Part shown: in pieces, positions 37,701-44,520 of the stretch
How the letters are laid out: each line of letters opens with the position of its first letter
How positions within the stretch are numbered: the first letter of the stretch is position 1
IMG/VR virus record: IMGVR_UViG_3300023179_008562
Location: 1-64,000 of that record
DNA length: 64,000 nt
Source of the DNA: a virus
Strand: one strand, 5' to 3'
Program-made: the position numbers and the translations under genes
Notes under the pieces: generated by a model
What the model was told of the DNA's origin: nothing
The model's input: the letters and a program-made list of their open reading frames with translations, nothing else
Databases searched by the model: none

Positions 37701-40700
37701 GAAGTCTGTGAATGGGTGGAAAGTGACGTCCTGCCCAGTCAGTATTCTGGTGACGGCCAGGCCAAGCATGCCGACGACAGCGCCTATGTTGAGATCATGA
37801 CAGTGGATCCAGTCACCAACATAATAACCAGCAAATACTACTATTGGGTCACCGGAAAAACAGAATTAGACTATAACATCCCATTTAGAAAACTACCCCT
37901 GAATTCCATTCGAAATCTGATTGAAAATCCCAGAAATCAGGACATTGCATATGCTGCATTGATTCGAAATAATGCTGTGGTGTTTTACAACCTGGGAAAA
38001 TATTTGTCAGCACGCAATACCATATTACACCTGGACTATGAATTACAGCCCAACGATAGTCTGATACATAGCGAATATGACTTGTTACAGGTTGGTAATG
38101 TCAGCAGTGCCATACCTGAAAAAATTGTCAATAGGATGATTGACAGTTTATCGGGGATCAACAACACCGGAGCAAATGTGCCTGATCCAACATTGCCTCC
38201 GGCCAATCGTTATGGTATTAGTATCAGACCCAGACAGACCATGTTTGTGGACCGATTGCAGGCCATGTCGGATCTGGTGGACTTCGTTAATTCCATATTC
38301 ATCACAAAGCCCATCACCAGACAATACGATCTCAGACAACTGATGTCAGAGGAGCCCATACCAGATGTAAAATATTCAGAATATGATCATCAGGTGGAAA
38401 CCAGAATTGAACTGGATTATATTGACACGGTTAAAACACCTGTGGGGTATCGGGTATTGGTCAAAATAGACACCACCCAGGATGGCTTATGGGTAATATA
38501 TCAACTACGGTCAGACCGGACCTGGCAGGTGACCAGGGTTCAGAGGTATAAAACTGAACTGTATTGGGATTTCGTTGATTGGTATGCTGAGGGCTACAAC
38601 ATCACTGATAAAATAGAATATGTGGTGGAAACTCTAGTGGATGCTCTGGCATTGCCTGCCAGGCCGGGTGATGAAATATTAATTCGAGTAAATCGGGGAC
38701 TTAACAATGTCAGAGGTTGGAATTTAATTTCAGTCAGTGACAATGGTGAATTTCAGGTGGTTGGCATTGAAAATGGCACCATACAACTGAAATCATCACT
38801 ATACAATCTCACAGATAATCAATTGGGATTTGACGGTCGTGGATTTGATTCCAGCAGATATGATCAGAACCCAAATATTGAAATTCGACAAATTTTAGCA
38901 GCACTGAAGGATGACATTTTTGTCAATGAGTTGCGCTCCGAATTCAACAATTTGTTCTTTGTCATGATAAATTATCTGATGACCGAACAAAAATATGTGG
39001 ATTGGATTTTCAAAACCAGCTTCATTAGTGTGGCACACAAACTTCGTGATCTCAACCAATATCCCAATTATGTCAAAGATAATCAGACCTACTATCTGGA
39101 TTACATCAACGAAATCAAACCCTACGCAACCAAGGTCAGAGAATACCTGATCAAATATGCTGGTGATGACAATTACGCTGGTGATGTCACTGACTTCGAT
39201 CTGCCACCATACTATGACAGAGAACTTGGTCAGTGGAGAAGTCCGGACGGTGAGTATATTGAACAAGATCGACAACTCTGGGCCACCGGATATCTGGCTG
39301 ATGGTACGCTGATTAACCCAGATTACCCACAATGGTATCAACACAGACATCATCAGATTGTTGCGATTGTCGTTGAAGATTCTGGTCAGGGATATACATC
39401 TGAGCCCACTATCACCATCGTGGGCGGTGGTGGCAATGTGATAGCTGCCCGAGCACGCGCCCGGATAGATTTTGACACCGGGCAGGTTATTGACATTGAG
39501 ATTGTTAGTTCTGGTAATGGGTATGCCAGTACGCCCACGGTGGTAATCAATGGTAGTTGTGAACGCCCAGCGCGTGCATATGCAGTTTTAAAAAATTTAC
39601 AAGTCAGAAGCTTTGATTCAACCCTGAAGTTTGACAGAATCAACTATACCAGTCTGGTTAAAGAGTGGGCAGCAAACACTGTTTATGCGGCGGGTGATAT
39701 CCTGACTTACGCAGTGCCTGACGGTGGGACCCTGGTCAGAACGGCCTATCGTGTACTGAACAATATGGTTACTGGGGCACAATTTGACCCCACCAATCTG
39801 GAAATTTGCCCGGCGGATTACTTTACCAATGCCAATGACAGAATCATTGCCTATTATCAACCACTGACGGGCGCAGTGGGCAGAGATTTGAGAAAATTAA
39901 TATCAGGTATTGATTATCCGGGGGTGGGTATTACTGGGTTGACATTTGATCGGCAGCCGGGATTTGACGGACTATTAGATGGTGAGCCCTTTGATGCAGT
40001 GGAATATGACGAGGACGGAAACCCCATACTGAGTCGGTCTGCCGTTGACACAATCATTCGCAGCAACTATCTGGATAGTAATTTAGGTCTCAGACCCGAA
40101 GACATTGATGTCGATGGCGGTGCATATGTGGATACCTATAGTAGCCACGCTCCTGAAGAACTGGTGCCAGGCATAGTATTTGATACTTTAAATCTCAAAG
40201 TCTATACCAAGGTGGCTCTGGGAACAACACTTCTGGGGTATAGAATATTTGTTGATATGCTGGGAGTGCCTCACTATACCAGAATTGCATCTGCCTACTC
40301 CACCAAATTAACCAGAGATTTAAATCTAAATGATCAACGTATGTACGTGGCAGACGCCACCGTGTTGGCCAGACCTGATCCCACCACTGCCACACCAGGC
40401 GTGGTGTTTGTCAACGCCGAACGCATCACATACTATCGAAATTATGCCACTGAAGTCAGATTCTGGGTCCCCAATGTCAGTTATCGATCCGACACTGTGT
40501 TGAGCCACGGCAATATTATTACCTTCAGTGGCCCAGTGACTGCTAACATTGGCGATACCATCCATCAACCAGATTCTGGTGCTAACATCAGAGTGGTTTC
40601 CAATGTAGTGTCCAGTCTGGAGGTTCCAGCACAATATACATTATCGCAAGGGCGAATCGTTGGTAATGTGCTGATTATGGGATCGGGAACTGTACAAATA

Positions 40701-41945
40701 ATTGCCGCGGGTCAATTAAACGCCAGTAATTTATCAGTTTACCCCACTGACACTCGTACTGGATATTACCGCTCTCTGACAGAGCTGCCAGCGGCTACCA
40801 GCCTGGATTTTGACAATGTTGAGTTCATTGATGACATTAATATTTTGACTCAGCTAAGAAGAGGCACACAGGGAACCAAAGCTGGAATTCAGAGCGCCGG
40901 GTTGGCAGTGCTGGACGCTGGTGTAGATCAGAATATTCCTGGGATCAATATAACAGCAACAACCATTACTGGTAATGTGACATATCATACAACATCGACA
41001 CCGCCATACGAGTTATTACTGTCTGGTAATGTCGTACCCGAATTGGGCAGCTATATCACACAGTCCAGCAGTGGTGCAAATGTGACTGTGACTGCCATCA
41101 GTGATTCACCTGCTGACACCATTCAGTTAAGTGGGGTAATGTCTGCATTGCCGGGAGATTATATCACTCAACCCAGTACTGGTGCCAATGCTCTGATAAG
41201 AAACTCATCAGAAAACCAGATCTATCTGGACATTGTGTATACAGCAGGGCAATTTGGAATTGGGTCCGGTAACGTTTTCATCAACGGCAAAAACACTGGA
41301 GTATATCCCACCGCAGCCAAGCAACGTGGAGCATCACGCATTACTGTGACCTATAATACACCCACACCATTCGATTTCACAGATGCCACTATAGAATTAA
41401 GTGGAAGTGTCACAGTCAACTCCGGGGACTTGATTGGTCAACTCGTTGGTGGTGCTGAGCTACGGGCGAGTCGCACTACTATTGACTCTAATCGGATATA
41501 TACAGTTTACCAGAATACCAATGACCTTGTCATTGGTCAGGGCAATATACAGATCAACGGTCAGCCGACTTCAGTTTATCCAATAAATAGAACTTATAAT
41601 TCCACAATATCTAATGAAATCACCATTGACGGTGTTCGCCAACAGTTAATTTGCCCTGTGTCAGTGTCCTTGGTTGGTGGAACTGATGCAAACGGAAATG
41701 TGACACTGACCACAGGTACAAAAGTTTTACAAGAGAAAATTTGGTATAGTCCTGGTGTAGGCACTGCTGCCAACGGTGAGGGATTTGATACAACTTCAAC
41801 CGAGCAAGTTTTGTTCCTTAAACAGCGTGCTGCAGAATTACTGACCAGTTCGGAATTGTCTGATGAGGGCGATGAAGATATAGTAAATATACTAATTACT
41901 GAAGACGGAAAAATACTGTCGGCTGAGTTCGGAGGTTATCAATGA
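28776..41945 (+). CDS. Giant baseplate/tail structural protein (gp7 position)
   Basis: A single 4389-codon frame, about a fifth of the window. The N-terminus (SNLLPGVFQTDTNQKFLSAT, then LISEPRLTKVNGYIGRKFAP) is known to me from large structural proteins of aquatic T4-like phages. Features in order: beta-rich repeats over the first 2200 residues; seven FG-GAP repeats at 2216-2851; two GYxSxPTxxI units at about 3540-3595; and four tandem beta repeats at 3919-4275. It directly follows gp6 where T4 has gp7 and gp8, which I do not otherwise find, so it may replace them and add receptor-binding modules. Its TGA overlaps the next ATG (ATGA). Confidence 0.65.
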   Translation: MAARKSSNLLPGVFQTDTNQKFLSATVDQLISEPRLTKVNGYIGRKFAPTYKSGDNYITEISADRQNYQLEPSLLVKDESGQITFFASYDDFLNKIKYYGGFTDKQSRLFEQEYYSFDPGISYDAFVNFSQYYWLPDGPEAVSVNTTTIELVKNFRVVRNVASDRYDFYDNNIVNNSITLARGGTYTFTVNQPGIPFWIQTELGIDGAINATPAISSRDVLGVENNGTDSGVITFRVPQSDAQDRFVKMKTVYNVDYAFSMAYADIHNSRLSEFLEKFPEYYGITNQFVGKTLVLVDQNLLTSRGEAAWSGDGIYDEQNYNTNPFDSSDIIPENQRSGVWQILYSESGVPEDPIIKLVPVLVLKQDQKVFVKSGIRASREFYQDYDGLLKPMPLLSNLQDTLYFQDGDSAGIYGFLKVVNPANDVIDVDREIIGKKLYTSPNGVKFTNGLKVRFGSDVSPVQYQNQEFYVERVGRGIHLVPVDILVRPEAYNDEIAQNYSDEIFPEYITINRDSIDLNAWSRNNRWFHIDVIIKTAAYNNRQPALDQRARAQRPIIQFDVNFQLFNNGRTAKKPIDILDVTTSDPFNAYDGQIIESIFGIKPFDGMRILFSAAEDPLVRNKIYVINLIQYDLDDSGLPTGPRRIALSIAEDGDAAVWDSVVVTQGQYRGVTWWFNGNQWVQGQQKTQLQQEPLFDIIDSDGRSLSEFYRSTFNGTRLFGYVRNAAGVTDKILGFALKYRNFGTQGDIEFENYYDTDVFSYVENQLTQSDLRISDYGFLYEIQSDGELAPRNNWRTAVESSRQYQILNFTYDGINNSFQLDVVAAESTSVPSLKVYKNNVFLQTNEYQLVDNKLTVTASLATNDKIDVLIYSRKPSNIGYYEVPSNLNLNAQNIDLNQISLGQVRNHLVALSQNSTELVGNILSTNNLRDIDITSQGGTILQHSAPVTYSMLFLMDKSANFIDALRFAQLEYSKFKNKFLELAQTLGGIESMTPEAGVDAIMVSLTNIKNISFPWYYSDMVPYGTLKRVVNGQGYTVFDPLVRSYEINGVFNDQVLSSRAVLVYLKKYNQNNFVQLINRLDYTFDQTRPAVTIESRVELDIDDVIKIVEYDNTDGNYIPETPTKLGLYPRYVPEIFLDNTYRQPINVIRGHDGSIIPAFNDYRDNLILELEKRIYNNIKLPETNINSDIMSLTPGKFRSSDYTLGEVTQLISRSFLAWVGNNRLDFSTNQTFASNDSFTWNYSGSQDRIDGEYMPGNWRACYQYYYDTQRPHLTPWEMLGFTSQPDWWQDYYGPAPYTGANQVLWDDLEAGRIRQGFRSLIDQGQGPGIDPTFARPGLSQVIPVDEHGILLSPAQILARSTHPKSAASAWKVGDFGPVEWAWRSSSDYPFAVQRAMALGKPARYFGLLIDTYGYKSDSLIDQYLTPNKNHLRQTDVKFNGDITQTGVVRSAGYINWIIDYLKNQGLDPVSKLSYILKNYQVNLAYKMSGFTDKKFIRVLAEQSSPSSTNDSIMIPDENYQIHLHKSTPIQKLTYSAVIVQKTTNGYSVKGYNLNNPFFTIIPSQTNNNSTKIQVLTEIATIFKDYQRVKLTVPYGYEFKNPQQVVDFLISYERYLLSQGFTFNGRDPDLRQPRNWKLSAQEFLFWSQQGWGVGSILVLSPTVNDLALVTKNAVVDEISNSQIGSRILDQNFKLVKNNNYNVVRTPTDFKISLSVTGSTIGFVELDLVQYEHALIFDNLTVFNDIIYKPELGNRQYRLKLIGQKTSNWDGSLNAPGFVYSSDQIQTWQPGRDYQRGELVQYKAQYWVALEFVIATTDFAWTKWKQIEQSQVRVGMLPNLSTLAVKGLISYDNYGQIQDSDQLKYSYGLIGYKPRQYLTDLGLSDATQIELYKGYIKQKGTENAVNQLTKSKFNNINSDIKYYEEWAVRVGEYGALNMNPYVEIALDETNFGVNPSLARFVEDTSRDQGDGITVFNKTQLYGSSGHFSGFVALNRSVISDISNDIPTAGYVNIEDIDATLFDLSYYSYIGLDIDYVGSGYTIWCARDFAGDWNVYRVTETDNHIISVANSLDNYVSFTTQAPHQLTIGDVFLVKGLNSAFDGFYRVHQTQGLDQIIALYQGDPANYQNLTSLDGFAMLLRLDSMRFRYMEDARIYGLNNPLHGWKAGDKIWIDVDAATTTANGQSQDTESGTWKVYEKTMPWGLQQNLSKASGEYVTNDGFGTSVKMNADGLYAVVGSPKSLNTGTVTVFNKNASGVLVEGEQLLPKLDQTLDYGAEVSLATERLAIGAPGSVSNTGRVFVYNRPTGTSTFLPTQVLSGPANSAGRFGSSLTFDEVGNWLYVGAPDEDRVYVYGLNPRVSVKTQSLAINSPTNIITLSFSPDVPNNAESLLITGVNRIFLPDIDYTVTGRIITFASNLSSGDYEITQRSYYTLVKVLTGPAGSEFGYAVSASLDGAQLAVGAPNDSVTVDDAAIPGAGAVYVYDRSIEAFNTITDATDTEGVTYQTRGNIGLIYRVTINNTEVSDYVVAGDHTLKFKKTPVIGQVIYVETNEFKLLEKLIGIDSLEGGLTAIQENCRFGTSLTICSNNCAIYVGAPNYDAGTQYNTGAVWKFHNRGRLYGTNTGSTRDPVFTPGDTIRLDNFEITVTGTSLDDLVQDINNASVLGVTATNQNGHLRLDSDRTVAKNLLRILSGENNTGDTDGVSNVYAAAGLSVFAFMQIIVTPYRNANEQFGKRVVLARNAYMLVIASDGGTTRHYTTFDQDQTYIDDRSTGIFDSVVNSGSVYIYELYDDPRNEVEHPGRYAFAQQLDPGQLRAGDRFGAAIDVVGRQIVVTAPTSDLVKTDAGAVYVFNNPTGHRGWHLIRYQEPRVDIETVNRMYLYDTISHTILTNLEFIDPAKGKILGLAEQEITFKTPYDPAYYNRGASTQTDLDRNLYWGPSQIGQVWWNLDNVRYLDYEQGDLSYRSANWGRVFPGSTVEVCEWVESDVLPSQYSGDGQAKHADDSAYVEIMTVDPVTNIITSKYYYWVTGKTELDYNIPFRKLPLNSIRNLIENPRNQDIAYAALIRNNAVVFYNLGKYLSARNTILHLDYELQPNDSLIHSEYDLLQVGNVSSAIPEKIVNRMIDSLSGINNTGANVPDPTLPPANRYGISIRPRQTMFVDRLQAMSDLVDFVNSIFITKPITRQYDLRQLMSEEPIPDVKYSEYDHQVETRIELDYIDTVKTPVGYRVLVKIDTTQDGLWVIYQLRSDRTWQVTRVQRYKTELYWDFVDWYAEGYNITDKIEYVVETLVDALALPARPGDEILIRVNRGLNNVRGWNLISVSDNGEFQVVGIENGTIQLKSSLYNLTDNQLGFDGRGFDSSRYDQNPNIEIRQILAALKDDIFVNELRSEFNNLFFVMINYLMTEQKYVDWIFKTSFISVAHKLRDLNQYPNYVKDNQTYYLDYINEIKPYATKVREYLIKYAGDDNYAGDVTDFDLPPYYDRELGQWRSPDGEYIEQDRQLWATGYLADGTLINPDYPQWYQHRHHQIVAIVVEDSGQGYTSEPTITIVGGGGNVIAARARARIDFDTGQVIDIEIVSSGNGYASTPTVVINGSCERPARAYAVLKNLQVRSFDSTLKFDRINYTSLVKEWAANTVYAAGDILTYAVPDGGTLVRTAYRVLNNMVTGAQFDPTNLEICPADYFTNANDRIIAYYQPLTGAVGRDLRKLISGIDYPGVGITGLTFDRQPGFDGLLDGEPFDAVEYDEDGNPILSRSAVDTIIRSNYLDSNLGLRPEDIDVDGGAYVDTYSSHAPEELVPGIVFDTLNLKVYTKVALGTTLLGYRIFVDMLGVPHYTRIASAYSTKLTRDLNLNDQRMYVADATVLARPDPTTATPGVVFVNAERITYYRNYATEVRFWVPNVSYRSDTVLSHGNIITFSGPVTANIGDTIHQPDSGANIRVVSNVVSSLEVPAQYTLSQGRIVGNVLIMGSGTVQIIAAGQLNASNLSVYPTDTRTGYYRSLTELPAATSLDFDNVEFIDDINILTQLRRGTQGTKAGIQSAGLAVLDAGVDQNIPGINITATTITGNVTYHTTSTPPYELLLSGNVVPELGSYITQSSSGANVTVTAISDSPADTIQLSGVMSALPGDYITQPSTGANALIRNSSENQIYLDIVYTAGQFGIGSGNVFINGKNTGVYPTAAKQRGASRITVTYNTPTPFDFTDATIELSGSVTVNSGDLIGQLVGGAELRASRTTIDSNRIYTVYQNTNDLVIGQGNIQINGQPTSVYPINRTYNSTISNEITIDGVRQQLICPVSVSLVGGTDANGNVTLTTGTKVLQEKIWYSPGVGTAANGEGFDTTSTEQVLFLKQRAAELLTSSELSDEGDEDIVNILITEDGKILSAEFGGYQ
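35421..37328 (+). repeat. Seven FG-GAP repeats: predicted integrin-like beta-propeller
   Basis: Inside the giant protein the unit 'aFG.sv...g..l.vgaP.....G.vyvy' occurs seven times. Examples are DGFGTSVKMNADGLYAVVGS, DYGAEVSLATERLAIGAPGS, RFGSSLTFDE, EFGYAVSASLDGAQLAVGAP, RFGTSLTICS, QFGKRVVLARN and RFGAAIDVVGRQIVVTAP. Seven copies are what a closed seven-bladed propeller of the integrin alpha-subunit type needs. The function on the virion is unknown; carbohydrate or protein binding is the usual role of such domains. Confidence 0.75.
40530..41600 (+). repeat. Four tandem beta repeats near the C-terminus of the giant protein
   Basis: A diverged unit recurs four times: a 'sG.v....GdyI.q..sGAn' strand pair (TANIGDTIHQPDSGANIRVV; ELGSYITQSSSGANVTVT; LPGDYITQPSTGANALIR; SGDLIGQLVGGAELRASR). 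Three of the four continue to 'G.GnV.ING....vYP' (GSGNVFINGKNTGVYP, GQGNIQINGQPTSVYP). The second copy is shortened. This looks like an extended beta fibre. Confidence 0.65.
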
Positions 41946-43813
41946 CAATTAAAATTAGCCAGTTAGGAACACTGAGTACACTGGCTGGAAACACTCTTAT
42001 ACCAGTGGTGGAATCCACAGGAACTGGATTTACCAGCAAAAAAATTCAGGCGTCTGCTCTGAGAAGTTTTTTTGCCAATCTTGCCACCGGTGGAGATTCG
42101 GCAAATTTAAGAATTAATTCTGATTTAATCCCATCGGCCGCTGGGACATATAACCTGGGGTCTGCTGGCTCGCCCTATGCTGATTTTTATCTGTCAGGAA
42201 CTCTGGCTACCAGCAGTGTCATACAAAATACTTCTAATATTCAATCGCAGTCCACAACCACTGGTGCATTGGTGGTACAGGGTGGAGTTGGGGTAACCGG
42301 CAACATCAATGCTCAAAGTGTTGCTGCAACCAGTTTGACTGGTACACTTGCCACGCCTAATCAACCCAATATCACTGGGGTTGGGGTAATTACCAGTGGT
42401 ACCTGGCAAGGGATGTCCATCACTAATACATATCTGGCCAACAGCAGCCTGACAATCAACGGCACAAGTGTATCACTGGGCGGCATTGCGACCGTCACAG
42501 CCAACGCAGCAACCCTGACTGGTACCGCCCTGAACTCAACCGTTGTTGCATCGAGTTTGACATCAGTGGGTAACCTGACTTCATTGAGTGCTCGTGGTGC
42601 AATTACCACAACCGGTAATATAAGTGCCGCGTATTTCATTGGTGACGGCAGCCAATTGACCAATGTTCCGGCCAGTGCTCTGATTGGGACTGCCTCGTCA
42701 ATTGCAGTGAGCGGAAATATCACTGCAGGCAACGTTTCAGCAACTAGATTGACTGGTACATTAACTACGGCATCACAAACTAATATCACAGCAGTGGGCA
42801 ATATTGTCACTGGCACCTGGTCAGCGACACCAATTCAGAACGCATACTTGGCCAATAGCAGTATTACCATCAACGGCACAGCGGTATCATTGGGCGGCAG
42901 TGCAACTGTCACAGCCAACGCAGCCACACTGACTGGTACAACATTAAACGCAACAGTAGTTGCTTCAAGTTTGACATCAGTTGGTAACATCACAAGTGGT
43001 ACCTGGTCGGGTTCAGTAATTCAACCAGCTTACATTGCTACCCTGAACCAGAACACCACAGGAAGTGCAGCCAGCTTGACCACCTCACGTAACATCAACG
43101 GAGTGGCATTCAATGGCACAGCTGACATCACTGTCACAGCCAATGCGGCTACCCTGACTGGTACAACATTGAACTCAACAGTTGTGGCATCAAGTTTGAC
43201 CTCAGTGGGCAACCTGACTGCACTGAGTGCCAGTGGCAATATTAGTACTACCGGTAACGTTATTGCTGCCAAATACTACGGCGACGGTAGCAGCCTAACT
43301 GGAGTAGTGGCCACTGGTATCGGTAACCTGACGTCAATCACAGTGGGAAATATCACTAATGCCAATACCAATGGTGTTGGGAATATTGGGTCATCCACAA
43401 ATAGTTTTAATACTATATTTGCTCGAGCAACGTCTGCACAATACGCGGATATTGCCGAATGTTATTTGGCAGATGCTGCGTATACACCAGGCACAGTTCT
43501 GGAATTTGGTGGCAAATTTGAAGTCACTGAATCCACTGATGAGTCTCAGAGAATTGCTGGTGTGGTGTCCACCAATCCTGCATACGTCATGAATGATCAA
43601 TTACAAGGTCAGCACGTGGTGCAAGTGGCACTATTGGGCCGTGTGCCCTGTCGAGTTCGTGGAAAAATATTCAAAGGTGACTTCATGGTGGCAGGCGGCA
43701 GCGGCTATGCCAGGCCCACTGCCTATCCCAAATTTGGCACTGTGATTGGCAAGGCACTGGAAGATTTTGATGGTGTTGATGGTATTATTGAAATCGTGGT
43801 GGGTAGGCTCTGA
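41942..43813 (+). CDS. Repetitive tail fibre protein with conserved C-terminal module
   Basis: A 623-aa Ser/Thr/Asn/Gly-rich fibre. The middle has three long repeats built on TVTANAATLTGT, then TVVASSLTSVGN (42484-43230), typical of trimeric beta fibres. The last 150 residues (QYADIAECYLADAAYTPGTV, then VPCRVRGKIFKGDFMVAGGS) form a module shared with the product of 45969-47447, where it reads NYADLAERFAADQPYTAGTV. It probably caps the fibre and may act in folding or self-cleavage, but that is inference. It overlaps the giant gene by 4 nt and would be co-translated with it. Confidence 0.7.
   Translation: MTIKISQLGTLSTLAGNTLIPVVESTGTGFTSKKIQASALRSFFANLATGGDSANLRINSDLIPSAAGTYNLGSAGSPYADFYLSGTLATSSVIQNTSNIQSQSTTTGALVVQGGVGVTGNINAQSVAATSLTGTLATPNQPNITGVGVITSGTWQGMSITNTYLANSSLTINGTSVSLGGIATVTANAATLTGTALNSTVVASSLTSVGNLTSLSARGAITTTGNISAAYFIGDGSQLTNVPASALIGTASSIAVSGNITAGNVSATRLTGTLTTASQTNITAVGNIVTGTWSATPIQNAYLANSSITINGTAVSLGGSATVTANAATLTGTTLNATVVASSLTSVGNITSGTWSGSVIQPAYIATLNQNTTGSAASLTTSRNINGVAFNGTADITVTANAATLTGTTLNSTVVASSLTSVGNLTALSASGNISTTGNVIAAKYYGDGSSLTGVVATGIGNLTSITVGNITNANTNGVGNIGSSTNSFNTIFARATSAQYADIAECYLADAAYTPGTVLEFGGKFEVTESTDESQRIAGVVSTNPAYVMNDQLQGQHVVQVALLGRVPCRVRGKIFKGDFMVAGGSGYARPTAYPKFGTVIGKALEDFDGVDGIIEIVVGRL
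42484..43230 (+). repeat. Three direct repeats in the fibre gene
   Basis: Near-identical DNA around GTCACAGCCAA(C/T)GC and CTGACTGGTAC recurs at about 42496, 42910 and 43136. The spacing is uneven (about 415 and 225 nt) because other modules lie between copies. Such repeats recombine easily and can change fibre length. Confidence 0.7.
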
Positions 43814-43814
43814 A

Positions 43815-44507
43815 ATGCATACTCGGACCGAAATAAATAATGATATGAATAACATAAATCAACAATCATCAGAAATTCAGACACCTGAAAAGACCCCCGA
43901 CGAACGTGGCGGAGTGCACATTCAGGGTCATATCAAGATTTTTGATCCTGTGACACAGGAAGTTTTTGTGGACAAAAGAAATGCCATTCATTATGAGAAT
44001 ATGAGTGAGGCATTGGCATTGAGTGTAGCCAACAAAGGCAACTCGTTTATCAGCGAAATGCATTTTGGAAATGGTGGTACCACAGTGGATCCCACTGGCG
44101 TTATCACATATCTGCCCACAAACACCAATGTACAGAATGCCAATTTATACAGTCCCCAGTACTATAAAATTGTTGATGACACCAACGCTGCCAACGGTGA
44201 CCCTTCCAGAAACAGAATGGAAGTCACACACATTCCTGGCCAGATATACACTGATATTGTTGTCAGATGTCTGCTGGACTACGGTGAGCCCAGTGGGCAG
44301 GCAGCCTTTGATAACAGCCAGGACCTGAACGGTCAGTTTGTATTCGATGAATTGGGACTCAAGGGGTATAGTTTAAACGGCCCTGGTCAGGGAAAATTAC
44401 TGACACACGTAATTTTTAGTCCAGTTCAAAAATCACTCAACAGATTGATACAAATTGATTATACAGTTCGCATACAGACACTGACTAATTTGAGCACAAA
44501 CGCATAA
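43815..44507 (+). CDS. Virion structural protein of the fibre cluster
   Basis: The open frame extends upstream to 43746, inside the fibre gene, but the ATG at 43815, two nt after the fibre stop and preceded by GGTAGG, is the likely start, giving 230 aa (MHTRTEINNDMNNINQQ). The body contains GGVHIQGHIKIFDPVTQEVF and EMHFGNGGTTVDPTGVITYL, a pattern I know from aquatic T4-like phages beside tail-fibre genes, with no assigned function. It lies between fibre genes and is probably a fibre- or baseplate-attachment protein. Confidence 0.6.
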   Translation: MHTRTEINNDMNNINQQSSEIQTPEKTPDERGGVHIQGHIKIFDPVTQEVFVDKRNAIHYENMSEALALSVANKGNSFISEMHFGNGGTTVDPTGVITYLPTNTNVQNANLYSPQYYKIVDDTNAANGDPSRNRMEVTHIPGQIYTDIVVRCLLDYGEPSGQAAFDNSQDLNGQFVFDELGLKGYSLNGPGQGKLLTHVIFSPVQKSLNRLIQIDYTVRIQTLTNLSTNA

Positions 44508-44520
44508 CTAGGAAAAGATC

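Noticed and set aside
42484-43230. CRISPR-like direct repeats
   Set aside because: They are coding, uneven in spacing and translate to fibre repeats.
43746-43814. Upstream start for the structural protein at 43815
   Set aside because: The extension lies inside the fibre gene in another frame and is hydrophobic with no similarity to the body of the protein; the ATG just after the fibre stop fits better.
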